Assembly: GCF_024519315.1 (NCBI RefSeq)
Contig: NZ_JANIIC010000025.1
Location: forward strand, 62,001-126,000
Length of the DNA stretch: 64,000 bases
Direction of reading: 5' to 3'
Source: Streptomyces malaysiensis subsp. samsunensis
GTDB lineage: Bacteria; Actinomycetota; Actinomycetes; Streptomycetales; Streptomycetaceae
Below the pieces are notes generated by a model, which was not told the origin of the DNA, ran no database searches, and saw only the letters and a list, made by a program, of their open reading frames with translations. Made by a program: the position numbers and the translations under genes. This document shows positions 25,015 to 33,255 of this stretch, piece after piece (position 1 is the stretch's first letter; the number at the start of each line of letters is the position of its first letter).

Positions 25015-26055
25015 TTACCGGCCGGGGCGCTCCTTGCGCATGACGCTGCGCCAGCGCGCGTTCTCCGCGGCGAGCGCGCCCCACAGCACATTGAGCGGAT
25101 GGCCGGCGTCCTGCGCGGTGCGCTCCCCGGCCCGTACGAACACCCCGATCAGCACTTCCAGCTCCGGCCTTATGCCGTCGGTCAGCTCCAGGGTGCGCAG
25201 CCCGGCACCGGCCCGGATCCGCCCGTCGGCCACCGCGTCGCCGATGCCCTCGGTGACCAGCACACAGCCGCTCAGCACCCCGGAGGAGAGCAGCTCCAGG
25301 CCATAGCTCACGGTGTCGATCTCGGCGGCGATATGCAGCTCCTGGCGGTAGCGGGCGCCGAACCAGCCGCGCAGAAAGCCGGGTATGAGACCGTCGGCCG
25401 AGACGGCGAGCGGCAGCCGGGGCAGCTCGCTCACCGGGACCGAGGGGCCGGGCAGCTCCTCGGCGTCGAGGTTGGTGACCAGGGACAGCCCGCTGCGCCG
25501 CCACTCCATCACCTCGAAGCCGTCGAGCCGGCTGTCGTGGCCCGCCGTGGTGAGCACACTGCCGCAGACCAGGTCGAGCTCCTTGGCGTCGAGCCGCTCC
25601 AGCAGATCGCGGGTGCGCACATGCTCGACCTTGAGCTCGACACCCCGGCGGTCGAATTCCCCGGTGACCAACTCCACGGCATTCAGCAGAAAGCCGAGGA
25701 TGTAACGGGTGGAGCCGACGCAGAGCCGGCTGCCCAGCCGGCGGCGGCAGTCGTACAGCCCCTCCCGCCAGTCCTCCAGGGTGCCGCGGGCGAGTCCGGC
25801 GAGCGACTCCCCGGTCGCGGTGAAGAGCACATTCTGACTGCGTCCCCGTTTGACCACCAGCGGCTCACCGCACAGCGTGCCGAAGTTCCGGTTCAGTGTG
25901 TCCAGTTGTTTCTGCACACTGGACTGCTCCCTCCCCAGCAGCCGGGCGGCGCCCAGTGCGGTGCCCGCCTCATGGACCGCGAGCAACGTCCTGAGCTGGT
26001 CCATCGTGGTGTCCAGCAGCGCCGTCGGGTACTGCCATCGATCCTTTAAGGGCAT
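25015..26055 (-). CDS. LysR-family transcriptional regulator
   Basis: A 346-residue LysR protein. The N-terminal winged HTH is TTMDQLRTLLAVHEAGTALG then AARLLGREQSSVQKQLDTLN, followed by a two-lobe effector domain (CVGSTRYILGFLLNAVE, VCGSVLTTAGHDSRLDGF, LVTEGIGDAVADGRIRAGAG). The ~14 residues before the HTH are longer than in most LysR proteins. ATG 26055 has GGAAGG 5 nt upstream; an in-frame ATG at 26112 is possible. It is divergent from the alpha/beta-hydrolase-like gene at 26356, its most likely target. The 300-bp gap shows no clear T-N11-A box that I can defend. Confidence 0.87.
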   Translation of the reverse strand: MPLKDRWQYPTALLDTTMDQLRTLLAVHEAGTALGAARLLGREQSSVQKQLDTLNRNFGTLCGEPLVVKRGRSQNVLFTATGESLAGLARGTLEDWREGLYDCRRRLGSRLCVGSTRYILGFLLNAVELVTGEFDRRGVELKVEHVRTRDLLERLDAKELDLVCGSVLTTAGHDSRLDGFEVMEWRRSGLSLVTNLDAEELPGPSVPVSELPRLPLAVSADGLIPGFLRGWFGARYRQELHIAAEIDTVSYGLELLSSGVLSGCVLVTEGIGDAVADGRIRAGAGLRTLELTDGIRPELEVLIGVFVRAGERTAQDAGHPLNVLWGALAAENARWRSVMRKERPGR

Positions 26056-26355
26056 TCCGGCCTTCCGCTCGAAGAGTATTCGGCACCCCAATGACGTTTC
26101 CTTCCGCAGCATAGTGCAGCCCCTTCCGGGGAACTGATCCAGAGAACAGCGGCGATATTCTTCAGATGGATATTCGGGAATTCCCTATCGCCGGAAGGCA
26201 ACGGAGTCCCGCATTCCAGGTTCCACCCGTCCCATTCCGGGTAAGTCGAACGGCTGGCCGATTGTCCGACGGCGACCGTACGCGTGTCGTATGGCCAGCG
26301 GTCAGGGCAGTTGGGACGATGCACGCACATCGGACGATGCAAGGGGGAAGCAGCG

Positions 26356-27657
26356 ATGACGGGGATGAGCGTAAGGCCGTACTGGGAGCTGAGATTCGAC
26401 GCCTACGGGGACGTCGACATCCGGCAGCGGGACCGGCTGCTGGAGCAGGCCGCACAGCGGGATCTCACCGATCTGCTGGTGTTCTCGCACGGCTGGAACA
26501 ACACCCGGACCATGGCCACACGGTTCTACGACCGCTTCTTCGCGCCCTTCCCCGAGCTGCTCGGCGAGGCGGGCCCGGCGCGCCTCGGCTATGTGGGGTT
26601 GGTGTGGCCGTCGATGCGGTTCGCCGACGAGTCGCTCGCGGGGTTACCCCGGGAGCCGGCGCCCGGTGCGCCGCCGGGGCTGGACTCCGACACCCACCAG
26701 GCGCTGGACGTGGCCTTCCCCGGGCGGCAGCAGATCGTGGCGCGTCTGGCCGAGCTGCTGGCCGAGCGGCCCGAACGGCTCGTGGCGCTGGACGAGTTCG
26801 CGGTGCTGGTGCGCGGGCTGGTGCGGTTCCGCGGGGACTTCGGCCCGGCGGGGGACGCGGCGGACACGGACGCGGACGGCGTACCGGCGATGTTCGAGGA
26901 GGATGTGACGGAGGTCTGTGAGCAGTTCGCCGCCGCGCTCACGGAGGCGCGCGGAAAGACCGACACCGAGGACCGCGCCGCCGCCGACGGTGGGTTCGGC
27001 TGGCTCTGGGACGGGGCCCACGAGCTGCTGCGCCAGTCGACGTACTACGTGATGAAGCGGCGGGCCGGCACGGTCGGGCGGGAGGGTCTCGGACCGGTGC
27101 TCGGCGCCCTCGCGGGCCTTAGGCCCGCGCCGCGGCTCCATCTGATCGGCCATGGCTTCGGCGGCCGGCTGGTGTCGTACGCGCTGGCCGGGCTGCCGGA
27201 GGGCGCCACCGTGGAGTCGATGACCCTGCTCCAGGGGGCCTTCTCGCACCACGCGTTCGCCGAGCGGCTGCCGCATGCGACGGACCGCGGCGGGGCGCTG
27301 CGCTCGGCCCCGCACCGGGTGCGCGGGCCCGTGGTGTCCTGCCACTCCCGCCATGACACCGCGCTCGGGCTGCTGTACCCGGTGGCGGCGCGGGTGTCGG
27401 GGGACGATGCCTCCCCGCTGCCGGGCGACGCCCGGTGGGGGGCGATCGGGTACGACGGCGTCCAGGCGGTGGCGGACTGCCGGCGGCTGGACCTGGCCGA
27501 GGCGCTGGACGGCCCGTTCCCGGCCACGGGCTGTGTGAACGTCGATGTATCGGAGGTCGTACGGCACGGGGTGCCGCCGGCCGGGGCGCACAGCGACATC
27601 TGCCATGAGGAGCTGGCCCGGGTGGTGCTGCGCGCGGGCCGGATCGGGCACGGGTGA
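26356..27657 (+). CDS. Alpha/beta-hydrolase-like protein lacking the nucleophile Ser
   Basis: The 433-residue protein has an alpha/beta-hydrolase layout: LLVFSHGWNNTRTMATRFYD (oxyanion strand with HGW), a long inserted helical region with acidic stretches (about residues 100-235), LHLIGHGFGGRLVSYALAGL at the nucleophile elbow, and CHSRHDTALGLLY with Asp and His for the rest of the triad. At the elbow the expected GHSFGG reads GHGFGG: Gly267 (GGC at 27154-27156) replaces Ser, one base from AGC. The protein may be catalytically dead or may use another residue. GGGGGAAG precedes ATG 26356. It is divergent from LysR. I do not know a defined function for this family. Confidence 0.7.
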   Translation: MTGMSVRPYWELRFDAYGDVDIRQRDRLLEQAAQRDLTDLLVFSHGWNNTRTMATRFYDRFFAPFPELLGEAGPARLGYVGLVWPSMRFADESLAGLPREPAPGAPPGLDSDTHQALDVAFPGRQQIVARLAELLAERPERLVALDEFAVLVRGLVRFRGDFGPAGDAADTDADGVPAMFEEDVTEVCEQFAAALTEARGKTDTEDRAAADGGFGWLWDGAHELLRQSTYYVMKRRAGTVGREGLGPVLGALAGLRPAPRLHLIGHGFGGRLVSYALAGLPEGATVESMTLLQGAFSHHAFAERLPHATDRGGALRSAPHRVRGPVVSCHSRHDTALGLLYPVAARVSGDDASPLPGDARWGAIGYDGVQAVADCRRLDLAEALDGPFPATGCVNVDVSEVVRHGVPPAGAHSDICHEELARVVLRAGRIGHG

Positions 27658-27662
27658 CGGCC

Positions 27663-27697
27663 GGGGCGGGGCCTCGCCGGATACGAGGCCCCGCCCC
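27663..27697. terminator. Bidirectional terminator hairpin
   Basis: GGGGCGGGGCCTCG and CGAGGCCCCGCCCC are exact reverse complements around a 7-base loop. The hairpin fills the 48-bp gap between two convergent genes (alpha/beta-hydrolase-like and penicillin acylase). Confidence 0.88.
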
Positions 27698-27705
27698 CTG
27701 TGGCC

Positions 27706-30540
27706 TCAGCGGTGGGCCGGGAACTCCACGACCTGCTGGAAGGTGGGCCGGTTCTGCCAGCTGATCTTGTTGTGGGTCAGTCCGCCGACCGGCCGGTGGA
27801 TGATGGTGCCGGCGCACCACTGGTCGCCCGCGGAGCAGTTGTCGTCCCCGGGGTAGACCTGGGCGGCGCTCTTGCCGACGGCCGTCTTCAGGCTCGTCAG
27901 CAGGGCGTCGCGGCAGGCGCTCAGCTGTCCGCCGCCGCAGTACGGCCGGGCCAGCGGGCCCTTGACGTCCTCGCCGAGTACGGTGCGCAGATCCTTGTCG
28001 ACATAGGACCACCAGCCGTACTGGAACGAGGACCCGGCGTGCGAGCCGGTGGGGCCGTGCCCGGCCGAGGGCGCTTCGTCGACGGCCAGATTGGCGCGCA
28101 GGGCGTCGTAGAGGCCGTCGCCGAGACCGGGTTTGAACTCGGCCTCGACCAGAAGCGGCCACCAGGCGTCCATGATCCGTACCGCGTCGGCATGCCCATA
28201 GGTGTGCGAGCCGGCGCTGGTCTCACGGCGCTGCGAACCCGCCGACTGCCAGGAGTCCAGCCGCTGTACGGCCGTGGCCAGCTGGGGGTCGTCGATGGGC
28301 TGCGAGCGCACCACCTTCAGCAGCTCCGGCAGCACGTCCTCGCCGCGCAGATCGGCCACGGCGGCCTCGGCCATGGCCCGGGTGAGCGCGGAGCGGGTGA
28401 CCCCGCCCTTGCCGACCAGGGCGCGCACCCGGTCGTCGAGGAGGTTGCCGCGGTGCACGGAGCCGTTGCCGAAGCCCGCCGCGCTGTAGTCCTTGGCCAG
28501 CTTGTTGTTCCAGCTGATGTAGTAGTCCTGGTCGATGGACTGGGGGTGTTCGGAGGGCGGGGTGGCCGCGGCCGTGTTGTCCTGGGGATCGAAGTCCCGC
28601 CACTCGTACGCGGGCTCGGCGCTGACCGGCAGCGAGGGGTCGACACCGGCGGCGCGCACCGGATTGAGCCCGCTGTTGTAGTAGCCGGTCTGGCGGGAGT
28701 CGGCGTAGAACCAGTTGAAGGTGTAGTTGATGTTCTGCGCCGCGCTCTGGAAGGACTTGGCGTCGGTCACATAGCCCGGGTCGTTGAGCATCTGGAAGCC
28801 GATGATGGAGTCGGCCTCATGGCGGTAGGTGGAGCGCAGCACCGTATAGGCCACCGGTTTGCCGCCGACCGTCGCACGGTGGGTCACCAGCCCGTACTTG
28901 GTGCGGTGGACCTGCATCCGATACGAACCGGCGGCGGTGGAGTCGGCGAGGGTGGGCTTCCAGGCGTTGCGCCGCTCCAGCTTGTCCATCGGCACACAGG
29001 CGCCGCGGTAGCGGTAGTACGTGGAGTCCTTGGGCGGCGTGGAGCCGTCCGGGGAGCACAGCTCGACCGCGTAGGTGTCGGTGATGTCCTGGGCTGAGGT
29101 GGTGGCGCTCCAGGCGTAGTCCTGGCCCCGGCCGAGCTGGATGTACATCCCCACGCCCGCGAAGGAGGCGCCGCGGGCGCTGATCCCCGGGCCCTGGATC
29201 TCCTGGAGCATCAGCAGCTGTGGGGCGAAGTAGCCGGTCTGCGGGCCGAAGACGGCCACCGGGTGGCCGCTCGCGGTGTACTTCCCGGAGACGACGAGCG
29301 CGTTGGACATGCCCTTCTTGCGGCTGAACAGATCGCGCGGCAGCACTCCGTCGTCGTAGATCCCGCGCAGCGGCTCCAGCGATGACTTGGGTGCCTCGAC
29401 CTCGGTGCGGGCCTTGGTGGCGGCCCCGCCCTCGCGGTCGTAGACGAGCTGTTCGGGGGTGACCGAGCCGGCGTCCGGCAGGGCGGTGCCCTTGGGCGCG
29501 GCGGGCTTGCCGGCGTAGGGGAAGCTGCCGTCGCGCACGGTCAGCACCGCCTCCGGGTCGTTGCGCTCCCGGAAGGACTCCCACACCTTGGTGCCCTCGG
29601 TGAGGCCGTACTTCTGCTGGGCGGCGAGCAGCGAGAGCGCGCCCTCCACCTCACCGCCCCCGCCGTTGCCGAAGAGGGCGCCGACGACGGAGGCGAGGGC
29701 GATCAGGTCGGTGAGCTTGAACGGCTGGATCTCACCGGCGTTGGTGATCGCGTCGATATGGCCGGTGAGCACGTACTCACCGGGGAAGTACCGGCCGTCC
29801 TTGGCCTTCTTGGCGTAGGCGTTGATGCCGTCGACATACGCCTGGGCGTCGGCCAGCGCCTGGCGGCCGCGTTCGCCGCCGTGGGCGAGGATGTAGTCGA
29901 TCTGCGCCTGGTAGTCCTCCTCGGTGTACGGCGCCTGGCGGAAGAAGTCCTGCTCCAGGCCCTGGTTGGCGGGGGCGCCGCCGGCGAAGGAGGTCAGCTC
30001 GCCGCGGCCCACATGGCGGAAGAGGTCCATCAGCCACAGCCGGTCCTGGGCGGCGGCGTATCCGGCGCCGTACTCGGTGCCCTCACGGGTGGTGCCCTGG
30101 ATGTGCGGGACGCCGGTCTTCTTGTCACGGGTGATCGTGACGTCGTCGCGCGGTTTGGTCACCGAGGCGACCTGGTCGGCGGGGACCCCGAAGGAGGAGT
30201 CGTTGAAGAAGCTGGTCAGCTTGTCGTCGGTGAGGGTGGGGTAGCCGCTCGCCAGATCGCCGTACGGGCCGAGCTGGTCGGTGCTGTGCTCGGGGTGGGT
30301 GCCCAGCACCCGGTTGGCGAGGATGTCGGCGAGGGTGGCGTTGCCGGTCGCGCCCGGCGGGAGGATGTCGGAGCACTGGCCCCGGCAGTAGTCGGTGGCG
30401 GCCGCCGCGGCCGGCTGCGCCCGGACCGGCTGCGGCACCGGGGCCGCGAGGGCGACCCCGAGCCCGAGCGCGGCGGCCGCGGCGAGCACGGTACTGGTGA
30501 GCTTGCGGGTTCTGATGGGCCTGGGGGTACGTCGTCGCAT
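27706..30540 (-). CDS. Secreted penicillin acylase-family N-terminal-nucleophile hydrolase
   Basis: A 944-residue Ntn-hydrolase precursor. An Arg-rich n-region and hydrophobic core (about residues 14-33) form a signal peptide ending around VRAQPAAAA. The alpha chain has GVPHIQGTTREGTEYGAGYA and AQDRLWLMDLFRHVGRGELT. Autocleavage should occur before Ser412 in GMSNALVVSG, making Ser412 the beta-chain N-terminal nucleophile. The beta chain contains HPVAVFGPQTGYFAPQLL and NINYTFNWFYADSRQTGYYN. GGGAGGAG precedes ATG 30540. Actinobacterial relatives cleave amides such as penicillins, acyl-homoserine lactones or lipopeptides; the substrate here is unknown. The gene stands alone. Confidence 0.9.
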   Translation of the reverse strand: MRRRTPRPIRTRKLTSTVLAAAAALGLGVALAAPVPQPVRAQPAAAAATDYCRGQCSDILPPGATGNATLADILANRVLGTHPEHSTDQLGPYGDLASGYPTLTDDKLTSFFNDSSFGVPADQVASVTKPRDDVTITRDKKTGVPHIQGTTREGTEYGAGYAAAQDRLWLMDLFRHVGRGELTSFAGGAPANQGLEQDFFRQAPYTEEDYQAQIDYILAHGGERGRQALADAQAYVDGINAYAKKAKDGRYFPGEYVLTGHIDAITNAGEIQPFKLTDLIALASVVGALFGNGGGGEVEGALSLLAAQQKYGLTEGTKVWESFRERNDPEAVLTVRDGSFPYAGKPAAPKGTALPDAGSVTPEQLVYDREGGAATKARTEVEAPKSSLEPLRGIYDDGVLPRDLFSRKKGMSNALVVSGKYTASGHPVAVFGPQTGYFAPQLLMLQEIQGPGISARGASFAGVGMYIQLGRGQDYAWSATTSAQDITDTYAVELCSPDGSTPPKDSTYYRYRGACVPMDKLERRNAWKPTLADSTAAGSYRMQVHRTKYGLVTHRATVGGKPVAYTVLRSTYRHEADSIIGFQMLNDPGYVTDAKSFQSAAQNINYTFNWFYADSRQTGYYNSGLNPVRAAGVDPSLPVSAEPAYEWRDFDPQDNTAAATPPSEHPQSIDQDYYISWNNKLAKDYSAAGFGNGSVHRGNLLDDRVRALVGKGGVTRSALTRAMAEAAVADLRGEDVLPELLKVVRSQPIDDPQLATAVQRLDSWQSAGSQRRETSAGSHTYGHADAVRIMDAWWPLLVEAEFKPGLGDGLYDALRANLAVDEAPSAGHGPTGSHAGSSFQYGWWSYVDKDLRTVLGEDVKGPLARPYCGGGQLSACRDALLTSLKTAVGKSAAQVYPGDDNCSAGDQWCAGTIIHRPVGGLTHNKISWQNRPTFQQVVEFPAHR

Positions 30541-30740
30541 CTGCGCTCCTCCCGATTGCCGTCGGACGGAGGTTACCGGCGGTATTACCGGCCCGGAAGA
30601 TGAGCGGACGTCAACTTCTGTGACCGACAGGCCCGATGAGGACTGCCCCGGAAGATCCAGGGAATTCGATGGATCCGGATCGCGCTGCGTTACGTCCATT
30701 CGACAACGAGTCGGGTCCGCAATCGCGGAGGTGGTAGGAA

Positions 30741-31352
30741 GTGGCCGGTTTCAGAGCACTGGCACGAGAAGTACGCAATCCACACAGACACATCACGGCC
30801 CGGCGCACATCGCTGCGCAAATGCCTGGAACGGTTCGCGCCGTACGGGCACCGGGCGACCTGGCACCATCTGTGCACCCGCTCCGGGATCACCCCGGAGG
30901 ATCGCAGGCCGGACCCCCTACGACTGCTCACGGCCCTTGAGGAGCTCGAGGAGGCCCGCACGCTGTGGCTCGCGTACGAGGCGGACTTCGCCGCCCGGCG
31001 CAGGCAGGAGAAACTTCTCGGCATTCGCCAGCCGGGCACCGTCGACGACTGGCATCTGCGCACCTGGGGCGGATGCGACATCATTCCCTGCGAGAGCCCC
31101 TCGACCCATCCCGACGACCGCCTCGCCGACGTGCTGCGCCGGCTGATCGCGGCCATGGAGTCCGGTCCGGGGTCGGCCTGCCCGGTGTGCGCGCAGCGGG
31201 GCCTGGTCTGGCGCGAGGACCTGGACCGCTATCCGTCGGCCGGACCGGTCTGCGCGGACTGCGGCATCGTGGTGCCGCTGCCGCTGCTGACCACCGAGGC
31301 CCTGGCGGCGGCACGGCGCTCGATCCGGATGAGCCGGTACGCCACCGTATGA
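30741..31352 (+). CDS. Hypothetical protein with C-terminal zinc ribbon
   Basis: I do not recognise a named family. The 203-residue product is basic and helical in its first ~110 residues (CLERFAPYGHRATWHHLCTR, ALEELEEARTLWLAYEADFA). It ends with a CPVCAQRG...PVCADCG pair of CxxC knuckles spaced about 24 residues, which should bind zinc. GTG 30741 has GGAGG and AGGAA just upstream. It is divergent from the penicillin acylase gene (200-bp gap) and stands alone. A DNA- or RNA-binding role is possible but not shown. Confidence 0.65.
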   Translation: MAGFRALAREVRNPHRHITARRTSLRKCLERFAPYGHRATWHHLCTRSGITPEDRRPDPLRLLTALEELEEARTLWLAYEADFAARRRQEKLLGIRQPGTVDDWHLRTWGGCDIIPCESPSTHPDDRLADVLRRLIAAMESGPGSACPVCAQRGLVWREDLDRYPSAGPVCADCGIVVPLPLLTTEALAAARRSIRMSRYATV

Positions 31353-31440
31353 CGCCCGGCCGCCCCTGGCCGGGAGCGCGCTCGCCGGAGTCCTGAGCAC
31401 CGGTGGCCGGCGAGCGCGCCGGAAGCCCTTCCATCCCGGA

Positions 31441-31525
31441 CATCCCCTTGATCCCGGGATCCCCTTGATCACGGAATCCGCTGAATCCCGGAATCCGCCG
31501 AATCCCGGAGTCCCTTGACCGCCCG
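31441..31525. repeat. 17-bp tandem repeat, four to five units
   Basis: Units such as AATCCGCTGAATCCCGG run at 31441, 31458, 31475 and 31492, with a degenerate fifth at 31509. The array lies in the 265-bp spacer upstream of the MaoC gene. Confidence 0.85.
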
Positions 31526-31578
31526 TACGCCGCGTCGGCGCGGGCCGCGTTGACAGGGCCCAGGTCAGCCAAGCATGC

Positions 31579-31593
31579 TGAGCAGTCGCTTAG
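31579..31593. promoter_or_regulatory. Second TetR-type operator, MaoC copy
   Basis: TGAGCAGTCGCTTAG lies 25 bp before the MaoC ATG. The promoter of the convergently transcribed TetR gene carries TGAGCAAGCGCTTAG (32805-32819), matching at 13 of 15 positions. The two sites share the TGAGCA and CGCTTAG arms. Confidence 0.65.
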
Positions 31594-31617
31594 TGAGTGG
31601 TTGCCCGGGAGGCACGC

Positions 31618-32079
31618 ATGGCAGAGCCCAGGATCTTCACCTCGCCCGATGAACTGCGGTCCGCGGTCGGCGAGGAACTCGGCCCCAGCGACTGGCTGGA
31701 GATCGACCAGAAGCGCATCGATCTGTTCGCCGACGCGACCGGCGACCACCAGTGGATCCATGTGGACCCCGAGAAGGCGGCCGCCGGGCCGTTCGGCACC
31801 ACGATCGCGCACGGCTATCTGACGCTGTCCCTGCTGCCGTCGTTCACCCCGCAGCTGCTGCGGGTCGAGGGCGTGCGGATGGGCATCAACTACGGGGTGA
31901 ACAAGGTCCGTTTCCCCTCCCCCGTCCCGGTCGGCTCCCGGCTGCGCGCCACGGGGCGGATCCTGGAGGTGGCCGAGGTCAAGGACGGCATTCAGATGAC
32001 GCTGACGGTGACCGTGGAGCGCGAGGGCGGCGAGAAGCCGGTGTGCGTGGCGGAGTCCGTCGTCCGCTTCCACGTGTGA
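31618..32079 (+). CDS. MaoC-like (NodN-type) enoyl-CoA hydratase
   Basis: A 153-residue hot-dog-fold protein. DLFADATGDHQWIHVDPEKA and then AAGPFGTTIAHGYLTLSLLP hold the catalytic Asp and His of R-specific enoyl-CoA hydratases. Length matches single-domain MaoC/NodN proteins. GGGAGG precedes ATG 31618. It converges with the TetR gene (32144-32782) and shares its operator, so TetR very likely represses it. Hydration of a trans-2-enoyl-CoA is expected; the chain is unknown. Confidence 0.9.
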   Translation: MAEPRIFTSPDELRSAVGEELGPSDWLEIDQKRIDLFADATGDHQWIHVDPEKAAAGPFGTTIAHGYLTLSLLPSFTPQLLRVEGVRMGINYGVNKVRFPSPVPVGSRLRATGRILEVAEVKDGIQMTLTVTVEREGGEKPVCVAESVVRFHV

Positions 32080-32143
32080 CGGCGGCGCCTGCCGAGGCTG
32101 ACGGCGGCGCTTCCCCCGTTATGGCCGGTCCTGCTCGGCCGGT

Positions 32144-32782
32144 CTACGGCCGGTCCTGACCGCCTGCCCCCACCATGCGCAGCACCAGCCCCGCGTAGAG
32201 GTCGCCGACCTCGTCGGGGGTGCTGCGCCCCTGGGCGTTGAACCAGCGGGCGACGTCGATGCACAGCGACAGCACCGCGACCGTGGCACCGCGGACGTCC
32301 GGGACGTCGAAGGCGCCCGCCTTCACCCCGTCCTCGATGATCGAGCGCACCGCCCCGTCGGTGGCCTTGCGGACCGCGATGACCTCGGCGTGGTGCTCCT
32401 CGGCGAGCGCGCCGAGCTCGTACTGCACCACCCGCGCGGTCATATGGTGCTCGGCGTGCCAGCGGACGAAGGACCGGACGGCGTCGGCGAGCCGCTCGGC
32501 GGGCGTGCCCTCGCTGTCCCGCGCCCGCTCCACGATCTTCAGGGCCCGCTCATGGCCGACCTTGCTGATCTGATAGAGCAGCTCTTCCTTGGTCTTGTAG
32601 TGGATGTAGAGGGCGGCCGGGCTCATTCCGGCGCGGCCGGCGATGTCCCGGGTGGTGGTGGCGTGGTAGCCGCGCTCCGCGAAGGCGTGCACGGCGGCGT
32701 TCACCAGCCGCCGTGCGGCGTCGGGGGTGATATCGCCCCAGGGCTCGATCTTGCCCCCGGTGTTCTTCGGCTCCGCGTCCAT
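32144..32782 (-). CDS. TetR-family regulator paired with MaoC
   Basis: A 212-residue TetR protein with HTH AAVHAFAERGYHATTTRDIA then GRAGMSPAALYIHYKTKEEL, and a C-terminal all-helical ligand domain (TetR_C_33-like: ALKIVERARDSEGTPAERLA; TARVVQYELGALAEEHHAEV). ATG 32782 was chosen; GTG 32791 is a possible alternative. Its operator at 32805-32819 lies only 22 bp upstream, so binding would block initiation. KstR-like control of acyl-CoA metabolism is a reasonable inference. Confidence 0.88.
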   Translation of the reverse strand: MDAEPKNTGGKIEPWGDITPDAARRLVNAAVHAFAERGYHATTTRDIAGRAGMSPAALYIHYKTKEELLYQISKVGHERALKIVERARDSEGTPAERLADAVRSFVRWHAEHHMTARVVQYELGALAEEHHAEVIAVRKATDGAVRSIIEDGVKAGAFDVPDVRGATVAVLSLCIDVARWFNAQGRSTPDEVGDLYAGLVLRMVGAGGQDRP

Positions 32783-32804
32783 GGCGGACACCCTACACGG
32801 AGGG

Positions 32805-32819
32805 TGAGCAAGCGCTTAG
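32805..32819. promoter_or_regulatory. Second TetR-type operator, autoregulatory copy
   Basis: TGAGCAAGCGCTTAG, 22 bp upstream of the TetR start; partner of the site at 31579-31593. Confidence 0.65.
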
Positions 32820-32840
32820 AGGTGCCCGGCCGCCGAGTTG

Positions 32841-33168
32841 AGCGCTCCACCGGCAGTGCGCTGAACTGCCGTCGATCGTCCGCGGCGCCGTCGTGGCCGG
32901 TCGCCCACGCGGCGGAGCCGCACATCGATACAGCCGCGGCGGAGCCGCACATCCATCGCAGCCCCGCGCCCCTTCGGGCGCCACCGAGCCGCTGCCAGCG
33001 GCCGCCGATCTGCCCAAGCGCTCCGCCGGAAGTGCCCTGACCTGCCGTCGACCGTCCGCGGCGCCGTCGTGGCCGGTCGCCCACGCGGCGGAGCCGCACA
33101 TCGATACAGCCGCGGCGGAGCCGCACATCGATCGCAGCCCCGCGCCCCTTCGGGCGCCACCGAGCCGC
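32841..33168. repeat. 176-bp tandem duplication with internal GGCGGAGCCGCAC modules
   Basis: A segment starting AGCGCTCC at 32841 recurs at 33017, offset 176 bp, and remains nearly identical to 32992/33168. Each copy contains two GCGGCGGAGCCGCAC modules about 27 bp apart, followed by ATCGAT. The CCACGCGGCGGAGCCGCA core also occurs in the elements at 44821-44988 and, as GCGGCGAAGCCGCA, at 53623-54002. The region lies between the TetR gene and the left end of the BGC; no gene is supported in 32783-33255. Confidence 0.82.
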
Positions 33169-33255
33169 GGGCGACTTCCGCCACCCCCGCGGGCGACTTC
33201 CGCCGAGCCACGCGGACTTTCGCTGATCCGCTGAGCGGCCGTGCCCCGCGGCCGC

